Shown: one piece after another, positions 24,659 to 36,400 of the stretch
Layout of the letters: the number at the start of each line of letters is the position of its first letter
How positions within the stretch are numbered: position 1 is the stretch's first letter
Assembly (NCBI GenBank): GCA_025765595.1
Contig: JAIVFH010000041.1
Location: 62,001 to 126,000 of the forward strand
Length of the DNA stretch: 64,000 bases
Source: Obelidium mucronatum
Taxonomy: Eukaryota; Chytridiomycota; Chytridiomycetes; Chytridiales; Chytriomycetaceae
Reading direction: 5' to 3'
Program-made: the position numbers and the translations under genes
Notes under the pieces: model-generated
The model's input: only the letters and a program-made list of their open reading frames with translations
Database searches by the model: none
Told to the model about the DNA's origin: nothing

Positions 24659-25636
24659 ATGACCGAAACCGAGCAACAACAAGTAATCCCTGGGACTCTT
24701 TCAAGAGTCACTACATTGGCGGCTGAACAAGATCGTGCCTCTCCCGTTGAACTTGAGAATCCTACCATGACTGTGACCACAGCAATGGACTTCGTGAATC
24801 CGAATTCAACGCCGGAAGTTATCTTACTGAATGCAGGTGCAGAAGCCATACCAACAACTGCTATTGCGGCTATTCCAGAGAGCATGTTCTTGCGTGTCGC
24901 GCCAACTGCAGAAGTCACAAGCATCATGTCGGAAACGGTTCCAAGGGTTGCATCTATTTCGGTAGACGGTGCAGCGTCTCGCAAGACGGTGACAGTTGCC
25001 TTTGTTCCTTTTATTACTGCTACTGGTACCGGCATTGCTGTGAATTCAACAGAAAACGACTCGGAAAGCTTGCCATCATCTCTTACCACCACTCAAATCC
25101 TGCACATATTTCTATTCACCTTTCTCATTCTTTCTATACCGGTCATGTTTTTCTTAATTGCCCCACGCGTGCGTCTTTGGTTTCAGTCCATTACTAGCAA
25201 TATTCATGTGGGGTGGTGGCACGACAAGCGCAAGGGAGACGCCGATTTGGAAGCGGCCAAGATTTCCCTACCACCGGCTTCATCTCTCGCATTGACATTC
25301 CTTGCTTCGTCGCCTTCTTTGTCAAACGTCTCTATTCGCAACCGGGGATCAAATTCTCACGAATATTTGACTGGTCATTCGTCGGCGCAACAGTCCCATC
25401 TCCACGACGCGATTGTTTTAGCAGTACGCAATTTGAAATTGTTGACGTCTGAGTCGCCAGTTCCCTTTTATTTGGTTGGCAGCCGTGGACAAGCGTGGGG
25501 AGTGCAATCGGGCAACGAAGTGTTGATCAACGCGGCGGTGGCAAGACAGGGAACGATGGGCATTTGTCCTTCCTCGTCGACATTGACCTCGTCCTTGTCC
25601 TCGTCTTGTTCTTCCCTTTGCAATAATAATACTTGA
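24659..25636 (+). CDS. Single-pass membrane protein of unknown function
   Basis: Intronless, 325 residues from the ATG at 24659. The N-terminal 145 residues are Thr/Ala/Val-rich, without cysteine. One clear membrane helix follows (ILHIFLFTFLILSIPVMFFLIAP), then a basic juxtamembrane stretch (RVRLWFQ, WWHDKRKGD) and a C-terminal region ending in a Ser/Thr-rich tail with CSSLCNNNT. The positive residues after the helix suggest the C-terminal half is cytoplasmic and the Thr-rich half extracellular or lumenal. No signal peptide or known domain is apparent. An upstream in-frame extension to 24569 starts from a non-ATG codon and is not favoured. Divergent from ABCG copy C across about 300 bp. Confidence 0.6.
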   Translation: MTETEQQQVIPGTLSRVTTLAAEQDRASPVELENPTMTVTTAMDFVNPNSTPEVILLNAGAEAIPTTAIAAIPESMFLRVAPTAEVTSIMSETVPRVASISVDGAASRKTVTVAFVPFITATGTGIAVNSTENDSESLPSSLTTTQILHIFLFTFLILSIPVMFFLIAPRVRLWFQSITSNIHVGWWHDKRKGDADLEAAKISLPPASSLALTFLASSPSLSNVSIRNRGSNSHEYLTGHSSAQQSHLHDAIVLAVRNLKLLTSESPVPFYLVGSRGQAWGVQSGNEVLINAAVARQGTMGICPSSSTLTSSLSSSCSSLCNNNT

Positions 25637-25679
25637 TCGATAGTTGGGAAAGAAATCACAAATAAAAGAATCAAGCACA

Positions 25680-28546
25680 ATGAATCCGCTCGACCTCGAC
25701 GTGTTTCCGTCGCAGTTTCCGTTTCCGCGGTTTGCGGCGGCATTCGACGGCGGCGGCGGCGGCAGCGGCGGCGGCTTCGCGCTCGGCGGCGGCGGCGGCA
25801 ACGAGGGGCTGCTGCCGCTGCCGCTGGCGCCGGCGGCGCCGCCCGCGGACGGGTTCCGCAGCAAGCCGAAGGAGCGCGAGAACGAGCGCGAGCGCGAGCG
25901 CGACAGGGACAGGGACGAGCAGCGCGACGACGGCGACGAGCCGATCGCCGGTGCGGACAAGGCCACGGCGAAGGGCAAGGCGCCGCTGGCGTACAACCCG
26001 TGGCTGGCGCGCCAGCAGCAACAGCAGCAGCAGCTGTCGCTGGGCCGCAAGCGCACCGCCTCGCATCCGCTGGGTCTGCCGCAGGTGCGGTGCTGCGTGT
26101 CGTGTGGTGCTGTTGAACTTCGCAATTAATCCATGCGTACAGGTTCTGCAACAGAACTTGGAAGCCGCCGAAATCGGCGACAGCGACTCGATGCTGGCTA
26201 TCGGCAAGGCTTACATTGACGGAACGGGCGGAGTTGACAAGCACATTGGTTGGGCAATTACATGGCTCCAACAGGCCGCAGCTCGCGATTCTAGCGAAGC
26301 CATGGTTCTTCTTGGCAAAATTCATATCGACGGTCACGTTCAAAAGTGGGAGGTAACGTTACATGAGCTGTTGGTGGTTTCGATCGGGTCAATCCAAGCA
26401 ACTCGATCCTTGATGAATTCATTCAAGTGTCTGAATCTATTTCCAAAACAGAGCAAGAGGAAGAACAATCGAACTGATCAGGAAATACGTGCCCATGATG
26501 TATCGATTGCTGCCGATTGGTTCACTCGGGCTGCCTATGCCGGCGATTTCGAAGGAATGGTCAAACTTGGAAAGTGTTATGTATGTTCCTAGTGTTTGCT
26601 AGTAATAACCTTCTGAACAATGTCTATTTTTCATTACAGGAAAAAGGGTCAGGGGTGCCCAAGGATGAACGAAAGGCATTTGAATGGTATTATCTAGCAG
26701 CAAGCAAAGGATTCTCAAGAGCCCAAAACTTGTAAATGCATTCGCCTGTTTCTTTTTTTTTATTTTGGGCGCTGACCAAGTGCTTTGCAGAACTGGTTGG
26801 TGCTATTGGCAAGGATTCGGTGTGCCCATGGATGCGATGGAGGCTTGTAAATGGTACCGAAAAGCCGCAGAAGCGGGCCTTGTGGAGGGGCAAACTAATT
26901 TGGCTCTGGCATATGTGAGCGATGGATTTTGATTCCTTTCCATCCTTTTTTGTTTATATCAAAGGTTTCTTCCAGTGCCACGGTTGGGCTGGGGGATATA
27001 GAGATCGCACCGAGGCGGCGCACTGGTTTTGGGCAGCAGCCGTGACAGGAAATGATGCAAAATGCGCATTCGAATTGGGCCACCTCATTGAAAGAGGAAA
27101 TGGGGTTCAGAGAGATCCTTTCAAAGCATTTGGCTGGTTCTTATGTGCTGCTGAAGGTGGTTTTGTGAAGGGTATGGAACGTGTTGGGAGATATTTGGTG
27201 GATGGTTTGAGTGTTAGAGTGGTTCGTTACATTCTTCGTTTTCATTTTGTTTGGCAATCCTCCAACTAACTCACAACTTCAGGATAAAGCGGAAGGATTC
27301 AGATGGTATCAACGAGCGGTGGAGAATGGAAGCTTGGAAGGCTTGGTTCAAATCGGGTTGATGTTTCTTAAGGGTGATTACGTTTCTCAAGATTACTCGA
27401 AAGCAATTATATTGTTTGGCCAAGCGGCAGAAAAAGGAAGCACGAAAGGGAAATTTCATCTTGCTCTCTGCCATGTATGTTGTTTGGCTAATTTGGTCTT
27501 ATTGATCACACAACTTTGTTTATCAGGAAAATGGATGGGGAGTGACCAAAAATTCAGCAACAGCTGTTACAATGTATCAAAGTCTCATAGCCGCTGCAAA
27601 TTCCGACACCAAGAGTCAACCAGTCCCCATTGAGTGCTATTATCGTTTGGGGTACTGTTATGAATATGGGAAAGGCGTTGCCCAAGACTATGAGAAAGCT
27701 TATCGCCAGTATGAAAAGTCCTATCGCGAATACCCCCCGTCTTGTACGGCGCTTGCAAGATTCTATCAAATTGGTCTTGGCGGTGCTACTCGTGATCCGG
27801 AAAAAGCATTTCGTTATTATGAGTATGCTGCGGCAAAGGGAGATGTGAATGCAAACTATCAAGTTGGACTCGTGTATGCAAGTCGCGCAAACGCTGCGTC
27901 CCAATCGCCTGACAGTGCCAGGACTTCTACAACATCAGACGTTGCCGCAGAAAACATGAATATTGCCGTTCGATATTTCCGCCATGCCGCGTCCTATCGA
28001 CATGCCCCCGCAATGTTTAAACTTGGTTCTTTGTTTCTTGGCGATCCAAAGAGCTCTCCAGCCCAGCTCGAAGAAGGCGTTCAATTGGTTATGGAGGCAG
28101 CAGGTCTGGGGGATGCCGATGCCATGGAACACTTGTCAAAGCTGTATTCTCGAGGAGTTGAAGTTGATGCAACTGGGCAATTGGTGAAACTTACTGAAAG
28201 TCGATTGAACTTGTTCAGCTCCAAGAGCTCATCTGAAGGCGGAGGTCGGTTCTCGTTAACTGGGCGTCTTAGTGCGACCGCTGGAATCGCATCAAGTAAA
28301 ACTGCCGCTAGTACTTTACCAACCCCACCGGAACTCGCTAACGGAAGCAGCGGATCTGTTGCTGGGTCTTTTACTGGATATGTCATTCTTCCAAAAGACA
28401 TGACGGCGAGCAACCGATGGAAACAAGAAGCACAATCGGTCAGACGTGAGAAGGATGCTTTGGATGCTGCGATTGCGAAAGCAGTGAAAAAGAAAGCTGC
28501 CTTGCCTGATTCTTTGACTGATGCATTGGAGAAGCTGAAACTCTAA
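25680..28546 (+). CDS. Sel1-like repeat protein
   Basis: Eight exons (25680-26084, 26143-26352, 26452-26580, 26640-26731, 26791-26914, 26976-27221, 27283-27474, 27527-28546) give 805 residues. Sel1/TPR-like solenoid proteins act as scaffolds; fungal members include SKT5/CHS4 chitin synthase activators and HRD3. Repeats recur from about residue 140 to 600 (AMVLLGKIHIDG, KAFEWYYLAASKG, ACKWYRKAAEAG, GFRWYQRAVENG, YYRLGYCYEYGKG, AFRYYEYAAAKG). The N-terminus is disordered, with poly-Gly, an alternating Arg/Glu/Asp stretch (RERERERDRDRDEQRDDGD) and a seven-Gln run. The C-terminus is a short charged coil. There is no membrane helix or prenylation site, so HRD3 is unlikely; the SKT5 family is possible but not proven. 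The acceptor of exon 3 could instead be at 26482. Confidence 0.8.
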
Positions 28547-28634
28547 ATTGTTATTTTTTGTGTGTTTACGCGTTCCCCGACAATAAATAGAAAAAGCAAA
28601 CTTTTTTTTGTAAACTTTTGGGTCTTAACTATGA

Positions 28635-29742
28635 TTATAAAAACACTTCTCTTCCATGAACTAAATAAGTCGACGGATGCTTCATGCATAGGGTCGTTGC
28701 ATTCACCGGTGTCCGATACCAGTTCTGCACAGTTTCAGTATATTGGAATTTTGAAGCCAAATCCGTATACTCAATCCAATCCACAAGCGTTCGATTCCTT
28801 CGCACCAAGTCCAAACCAACATCATAGCTACGTAGGTATATTGTCCCATCAGGATCTTGTTCCATCATTTCCTTTTCCACGCGTTTCACAAAGTCAATAA
28901 AGTCAGCATCGTCGGCTCGATACAATGCATTTCCATTAATGTGGTCAGAAAAACTCCAATCCCCAACCATGGGGTTACGATCTCTCATGATGGAACCACG
29001 CATCCAGAAATCACCAGGAATCGACGCTTCTTCATACAATCGATCCAACCAGTTTTTCCGGCATGGCACATTATCAGGCTCCATATAGTAAAACGCCTGA
29101 TGATGTTGCTGATGTTGGCGATGACCGTTTTTCAACAATGGGGTTTCCGAAAGTCGATGAAACAGACGGAAAAACATGTGCGTCGCTCCAAGCGGGTATT
29201 CATCCTCAGAATCTTTCAACAATGCATTCAAGAAACGAACAGACCCAAAACATGTCTTCAATGGCGCGTGCTTTTTTTCAACCAACGTTTTTAATTGTCC
29301 CACAAGGTGGCCATTCTGTTCCTCCAGAATGTTTTTGTGGAAGTAAAACACGAGATCTATTAGTGGAGAGTAGTTTCGAGATGGATCGCAGGGTGGGTGC
29401 TGGAGCCACGACGTTTCTAGATTCAAAAGGACGCGCTCGGTTTCGTGACGTGAAAATGGAATTATCAAGGCGAATCGAAGGGCCGGCCGATGACGCTCAA
29501 GCATTGAATCTTTCAGAACTGTGTGTGTCGCATTCATGTTGGTGTGCCGTTGTTTGTTAATTTTTCTTGAATGCAGGAATGATTTTGATTACCTTACCAA
29601 TACTATCGATCTCTCTGCTACTCAGCTGCGAAACCGTGATCCAGAACGCGACAATAACTCCCATTACTAGCCACAGCAGGAATAACAAAAGTTTGGACAC
29701 GGTCGTAAACCTTCGGATGTTGAAGATGTTTGGATTTTTCAT
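28635..29742 (-). CDS. Type II membrane glycosyltransferase-like protein
   Basis: Exons 29742-29598 and 29518-28635 give 342 residues. A short basic cytoplasmic tail (MKNPNIFNIRRF) is followed by one signal-anchor helix (LLLFLLWLVMGVIVAFWITVS), the usual Golgi type II topology. The lumenal part has a GT-A-like flow: FALIIPFSRHETERV, LVFYFHKN, AFYYMEPDNVPCRKNWLDRLY (the EPDN acidic motif could bind a metal-nucleotide sugar) and SDHINGNALYR. It does not match KRE2/MNT1 or OCH1 motifs that I know, so family and sugar are unassigned. The intron removes the in-frame stop that follows exon 1. No poly(A) signal was examined in detail. Confidence 0.62.
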
Positions 29743-29825
29743 TTGAAAAATAAATTTTTCTTTCCTTTGCCCCCACCCTTCCACCCGTCCACAAATAAAA
29801 CCTTCACCCATTTTTGATATCATTC

Positions 29826-32800
29826 TCAATCAAAGTTACCCTCTTGCCAATCCTTTGATCCCTTGCTACCATAGCCTGTATTCCCATCTTCGCCAATCTC
29901 TACACTGCCCGATGCACTTATCTTCACCATTTCTTCCGGTCCCTCATCCACTTGCCCAAAACCACCTATTGCAGAATTCTTTGGCGGTGGTGCTGCATTT
30001 AACGGCGGCACATCCGTTTCGTCAATCTTTCCTCCAAAGCTGGCTGTAGAATTTGCCGTATGTGCTGGCCTGATTCCTCCCAAAGCTTCTCGATCCCTGT
30101 CTTTTGTTTCCCGTAGAACCCCATTCAAGTATGACTCCCAATCATTTGAGTTGATCAAGTCTTGGAACACATGAAAAAAAAAGAAGAAGAAGAGTAAGGA
30201 AAGAAGACTGAAAAAAAAAAAAAAAAAAAAAATTGAAACACAAAAACTTACCAACTACGTCGACTCCAAAATCATCCAAACATTTTTCCGCAAGCTTTAC
30301 AACTTCATCTGAAATATATGTCAAGTGGCCCATGTACCCTAAACGAACTCCCTTGGGTTGCAAGACTTCAAGATCGTTTCTACGTTGTGCTTCAGTAATG
30401 CGTGTTGTCAATCTACCCTCCACCAGAATCTACACACCAAAAAAAAAAAAAAAAAAATTGCGCTTAGTGAGAGCTGTGTTTTGGTTGTTGTTTGTGATTT
30501 AGAACTTGTAGCTTACAGAGACAACAAGCTTCTTGAAGACAACAGAAACTTGCTTCATCTTCAGTTCCAAAGGACTTAACCCGTCGTCTACTGAAGACAG
30601 AATTTCTTTTCCATCAGGACCCACAGGAACGAAATTAGAGCTTTGAGAAGTGAATGAATAAGTGTTGAAAACTTTGGCAATCATGTCATAAACAACACTG
30701 TGCAAAAAGTTATTCCACGGAAACTCAAAAAAGAGTGACTTGAAAAAAAAAAAATAATAAAAAGATAAATCATATGCAAATGTATGGGAGGATAAAAAAA
30801 AACGAACCAGACACATTGGCAAGACTTTCGAATTCACAAGCAGATCACTGATTCCAGCCAATTCATCGGCGACACTGTTCTTTCTCAAATTGAGACTTTC
30901 CATTCCGGTGCTGATAACTTCCACATCCACTCCCTTATCATCCATAATGCTATCGTCCTCTTCAGGTCCATCTCCGAATACAAGTCGTTCAAAAAGCGGA
31001 CTCGAGAAATACAGATATTGTAGATGCAAGATTTCGGCAAATAATTCACATGTACGTAAGCGTTCACTTCCAAGCGGAGTAATTCGTCCCAGGGTAGTAT
31101 CAGCCATTTGCTTTGAACGAAAAGGTTTAAAATAAAAATTATAAAGAGAAAATGCTTTGAAACCATCACACACCACGTTTCGAGGGTGTTCAAGCAACAT
31201 CCCAAAGTCTTGGACCTTTTCCCCAATAACTTTCAGCAAGTCATTCAAATCCACAGCCAGCGTCTTCATTTTCTCTGGCGAAGGAAGAATGCCATACTCT
31301 TGCCCACGTGCCGTATGCATTAATTGGGTTTGAAACTGGTGTTGTTGGAACTCGGCTTGTTCAATTTCACTGGATTTTGATAATTCAAAAAAAAAAAAAA
31401 GCATCCAATTTGAGGAAAAAACTAAATAGTCACCTGCAATATCTGCGAATCAATTCAATCATGATAATAACTCCGCTGGATAGTGATGATGTTGCATTGG
31501 GGGCACTCTTATCCAACATGTAACCAAAGATCTTCCTCATCATTGGCTCACTGCATAAAGATCAGTTTCAAACAGCGCAAACCATGCATCACAAGCAGAC
31601 CTCTTCAATTCATCAACAAGAGAGTTTCCGCCAGCCAAAGTAACAGGACCTCCCTCTTCTTGTTCCATCGGCCCTCCATTTTGATAACTCACTGCAATAA
31701 TATCCAAAAGAGTTTGGGCGGCCGTGTTATGCGTCTTTGTTGAAGAAAAAAAAAACCAGGGTTCAATTTTCGCGAATCTTGAAAACACCCAATAGATACC
31801 TCAATATCCAAGTTTGGATCCAAACGCTCAACAAGAGATGGAATCAGCTTTTGTTCACTTAGCCACTGGAAAAGAAAATGATTAAATCAACCGCCATTTT
31901 GAGTGTCATGACTTACTGATACAACTCCTGCTCCCTCAGGAATTTCTTCCAAACTGATTATTTTCAAAAGAAGTTCTGCAATGGATGAATTGCCAACGTG
32001 TGTGAGGATGTTGGAGACAGAATTGGGCTGAGTTTTGACGAATTCAACCATCTTAACCACAGAACCACATAAACGACAGGAGAGCAATTAGGACGATTGC
32101 TTTCGAACATAAGAAGAAGAAGAAGGAGCTCCTTCAATTCACCTCTCCAGCTTTCTTCTGCATCAGGATCCCATTAACTTTCGAAAAGTAACTCGCGCGT
32201 AGAGGAGAAATCGGAGCAGGTCGACTTAAAAGAGACCAGAATGATTCCAATAAACGAGGTTGAGCAACCACCGCATCGCTGACGGCATATATTTCGCAGC
32301 CAAATATTTCAGCAGCAAGGTATGGGTATCTGAACATGATTTCATTAAAATAGTATAGCTTGAGAGATTTCACTTTGCTAGATGGTGTGTCTGGCAATAT
32401 TTGATGAAAAAGTGAAAGGGAGTGGAGTGTCTTCCTGCTTTACACAAAACAAGAAAGCGGGGGATCTACACGTACTTGAACTTCTTTGTTTCGTCCGGAT
32501 GTTCATTGATGATAGTATTCAGCAATTGTTGTAGGATTTCAGGGCGACAGAGACTAAATTGGGGAGTTATTAGCTTTTGCATTGATGCTCTCAAGTCTTG
32601 TCGCACGCCCATGCACCCCATTCTTCACAGTTCGAACACTGTCCAGCCAGCGAGCTACTTCTTTTCGAATGTTTCATGTTGATCAGGCGCGAAGTGTCCC
32701 TCGCCAGCAATCCCATGCGTTGTTGGTGTGTGCGACAGAAAAGGAGGAGAGTTACGGAGGAAGCAATTACAATTCAATCAGTTTCGAGTTGTGACTCTTG

Positions 32801-32910
32801 CATTCTTGGAGCAGCTCTTCCTCGTCAAAGAGTTCCTCGAGTGTGACGCCTTCCTTCTCGAGCAGGGCGTCGAGATTGGAGCTTGGGTTGTAGCCGAACC
32901 TCCAGAACAT
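29826..32910 (-). CDS. SAPS-domain regulatory subunit of Sit4/PP6 phosphatase
   Basis: SAPS proteins bind and target the PP6/Sit4 catalytic subunit, linking nutrient and cell-cycle signals. The start is the classic [20 protein letters not shown] with [15 protein letters not shown]. Exon 1 (32910-32771) joins KLIE to [12 protein letters not shown] in the next exon (from about 32555), across an unusually long intron. Further exons carry [85 protein letters not shown] and [13 protein letters not shown], then [15 protein letters not shown] near the end, all in family order. The acidic/Gly-rich tail ends GNFD. Several introns contain A/T homopolymers, which blur exact junctions. Span and identity are secure; individual inner exon ends are approximate. 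Confidence 0.88.
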
Positions 32911-33103
32911 GGCAGCAAATTAGATGATTCGAAAGCCTAGAGAAAGAAAGTGCGCGAATGAGAAAGCGTTGATATGGCGGCAGTCTGAAGCGGACCTGTT
33001 TTTTGATTTAATTTGTACTTGAAATAAAAGTTCTTTATTTTTCAACTGCAAAAGGAATTGGAATAATGGATCCCGCTGTCTCAGCCTGTCTCTCAGGGCG
33101 TGG

Positions 33104-33304
33104 TCATATGGATCGATACAAAATGAAAGGTGGAACAACAATGTCCTCTGTTCCTGCGTCCGCCAGCGTACACTTGGCCCCCTGCGGTTCGATAGTATTT
33201 GCGGTGTCCTTGATTTGCCCTTGATATGGTACTTCGAAGCACATCGGAGAGCCGTGAAACGCTCTTAAGGGAACAGTCCCTGTTGTCGGCGCTTTTATGT
33301 CTTT
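33104..33304 (-). other. Possible small protein exon in the SAPS-TBC intergenic region
   Basis: After a plausible 3' splice site (catttttag at 33305-33313) a 66-codon frame opens on the minus strand. It contains GTVPLRAFHGSPMCFEVPY and TLADAGTEDIVVPPFILY and ends at a TGA at 33104-33106. An aataaa signal lies downstream near 33028. Its residue composition is protein-like, but I could not find an upstream ATG exon that joins in frame, and another frame of the same DNA is open for 89 codons. Product unknown. The rest of 32911-33459 holds only presumed promoter DNA. Confidence 0.3.
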
Positions 33305-33459
33305 CTAAAAATGATCGAAGCCAAGTTTGATTTAGAGACCCGTTCGGTATTCTCCCTACCAAAAGCCAATTGAAGACATGGACCGATGGCCATTAGTTTT
33401 TCGCGTTGGTAAATAGTTTCCAGTAAATAAAGAAAGCAATTTGATCAAAGACTTTCTGA

Positions 33460-36400
33460 ATGACGATCCAGCTGCGGCCGCCGTCGATCGCGTCGTCGCT
33501 GAGCCGCGAAAGCCACAGCGCCAAAAGCCCGCGGTCGAGCGTCGAGTTTCTGCCGCCGCCGCCGCCGCCGCCGCAGCGGGAACGCGAGCGCGCCACGGAC
33601 CTTCCTGCGAATACGCCGCCAGCGCCAGCACAAACACAGGCGCCAGCGCCGGCGCCAAACGCAGCCCTGCAAGCCGCCGCCGCTGCTGCATGCGGCGACG
33701 GCGCGGCGTCCGCTGCCGGCGGCGAGGCGGGCTCGGACCTGCCTTACAAGCGCGTTAATTTGGAGCCCCAAAACGCAACAAGCGCTGCGCAAAAAGACAA
33801 ACAGCCAAAGCGCCCGTCGAAAACCGTCTCTCCCGGCCTGGCTGCGCGGCTGAAAGCATTCGAGACCAGCGACAAATACGATCAATCAATCAACAACTCG
33901 CAAAATGCCCTCGGTATTCCAGGCCGTCTGAATTCGGACCAGTCTGGCTTGACTGTTATTCCAGGAAACGCTTCAAAACGATATCCCAGGAGACGATCTC
34001 TGGATGCTCCTCAAAGTTCCAGGGCCACCGGCGCTGAACAACCGGAACCTGTGACGTTGAAATCTCTACTCACAAATTCGACTCCATCGAAACTTCCCAT
34101 TCCAAGTAATACTGCTGGTTCTGTCCCGATCTCAAACTCGAATTCTAGAGATGTCCCCCCTAGCGAAGTTGACAGAGGAGGTGAGCGCCCTTATTATTAC
34201 ACACAAAAACACTAACAAATCATGAGTTCACAGATAACATACCAAAGTCTCCTGCGATGTCGCGATCAGTGACTTCGAACAAAGATAAGAATCGCAACGT
34301 TTTAGCTCCCGCAGCGGCTTTGGGAACAGAGCAAGGCTCAAAGAAAGAATCAATGTCTCAGCGAAAAGAGGACATTACAACAAAATCCAAGCTTCCAACT
34401 CCTTCGAATTCTCTGCCTAGAACCCAAAATATTCAAAGCTCGCCATTGCCTGTAGCAGTCTCTGAAACATCGAATAAGCTTCCCGCCACCAGATCTTCCA
34501 AAGATATTATTTCCGTTTTGACCCAAACAAATTTTGTCAGCAAAAAGGAAGCTGAAAGCACTCTGGATGCACCCAACCTTGCAAACGGAAAGTCCACGCC
34601 GCCTTCCAATCCCAATAGCTCTAATGAATCAAGTGTTCTACCCAATTCATCGAGTGTTCCTCAGTCATCGAGCATTTTACCGAAAAATGGCGCAACTACG
34701 CCTTCGACTCGCGAAAAGACTCCAATATCAACAACAGAACAAAAGAAGCTTGCAACGTTCATGTCGCGTTTTGGCTCTCAAAAACCTTCTTCTCCTCTTG
34801 CTACCCAGCCAGCTACTGCAGCGTCTACGATTATTTCATCCACCGCCAGTACATCAGAAAATCCCACGAATGGATCGCGAGGAATTCCTTTTCTATCCCG
34901 CATTGGGACTAGAAGACAAAAAGATTTTGTGTCTGTTGGACAAAAGCCTGTTTCTACTGAGGAATCTTCAACATACAATTCTTCAAAAATGAAGAGGGGC
35001 CCAACGGTTGTTGGTTCAACTACTGACTCAAGATCGATCCCTTTTTTGTCGCGTTGGAACAATATGACGTCTTCACCCAAAAGAACCATGTGGAAGTTTG
35101 GTAAATCGAAAGAAGTAGAGGCGTCAGTTACAAAGGATTCTCTTCCCACCCCATCAACAACAGCATCCACCCCTCGTGGTAAGATTTATTTCTTGGTTGT
35201 TGCAGAGAGTAACATTCTGTTTCAGACGCTAGACCAATGACTCCCCTCCTGTCTCGTTTGGGAATATCTGCATCCAAGTCACCAGCCATGAGTCGATTAG
35301 GAACTCGGTTCTCATTCTTGAATAGGCCCACAGGGCAAGAAGCGGCGAAACTTCCAGCCAAAACGCCGACGACTGAAGCGCCAAAGAGCTTGGTTGCTGA
35401 AAAAAGCTCACCTGAATCGAATTCAGAAGTAGCAACGCCTCTTCCTGGTTTGTCACTTTTTTTTGCAAGCACAACCTGGTTATAACGCTTGTGAACATAG
35501 GCGGATTAAGTACCTCAAAAATCCAACTTCCGGAATCACTTCAGGAAGAGGCCCCGAAACCCAAGGAATTGGCAATCGTAACACGAACAGGCAAGACTCT
35601 CAAGTTTCAGAAAAAACCAACCCCGCCAAACACTCCATCACCACCCCCGCCTTTGGGAACAGCAGAAGGCGAAACTCGGTCTTCTCCATCGTCTTCCGAT
35701 GTCCCAAAAGCGACTCTTGCGTCCTTATTGATGAAAATGGCCGAAGAGAGAGCTGCAGCGGCTACCACAAACCCAACATTGGACACCAACGTTCCTGGAA
35801 CAATTAAATCTCCATTAGGAAAGGAGATCAATCCAAGTATAACTACTGGGGATGCAGGAGAGACATCGTCAACTCAGAATGCTTCTCAAGCAACAGCACC
35901 CTCCATTCCTTTCATGTCTAGATTGGCGACTCGTGTTGCGACTTCCAAATTTGGGCCTGTAATGGCAAGGTTTAGATCAAAAATGCCAGAGTCTGGTAGG
36001 CCAGCTACTCCTGCACCCAGAACCGACCCAGAAAATGAGCCAACACCGCGAAATTCATCAACAAACCCAACACCAAGTCCAAGTCCAATAGAAAGAACTT
36101 CGTTTATGACACGTATTGCGACATCATTCGCAAGTTTGAGACCCTCGTTGGCAAAAACTCGGCCAGCGACTCCAACAGCTCCACAACAATACCATCCAAA
36201 ACATTTGGCCGAATTTGCTGAAGTGAGAGAACATCTTGATTCGGGAGTTGATGGTACTCTGGCTGGGAATGATGAGATTGGGAAGTCACCAGCCACTTCG
36301 TCTGAATTCAGTCGTGGAAGTTTCAAGATCCGTTTGTCGATGGGCTCAAACCATAGATCAAAACTTTTTGGTGGTGGCAGTTCTTCAAAATTGGCTCAAG

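Noticed and set aside
25418..26343. Two long minus-strand frames (235 and 291 codons) over the Sel1 first exon
   Set aside because: Open only because of extreme GC content. They are Arg/Ala/Pro-rich nonsense, and the plus strand has the start, splice sites and repeats.
32582..32846. Plus-strand small frames upstream of the SAPS start
   Set aside because: Lie in or opposite SAPS exon 1 and intron 1; no splice or start context and no protein-like motif.
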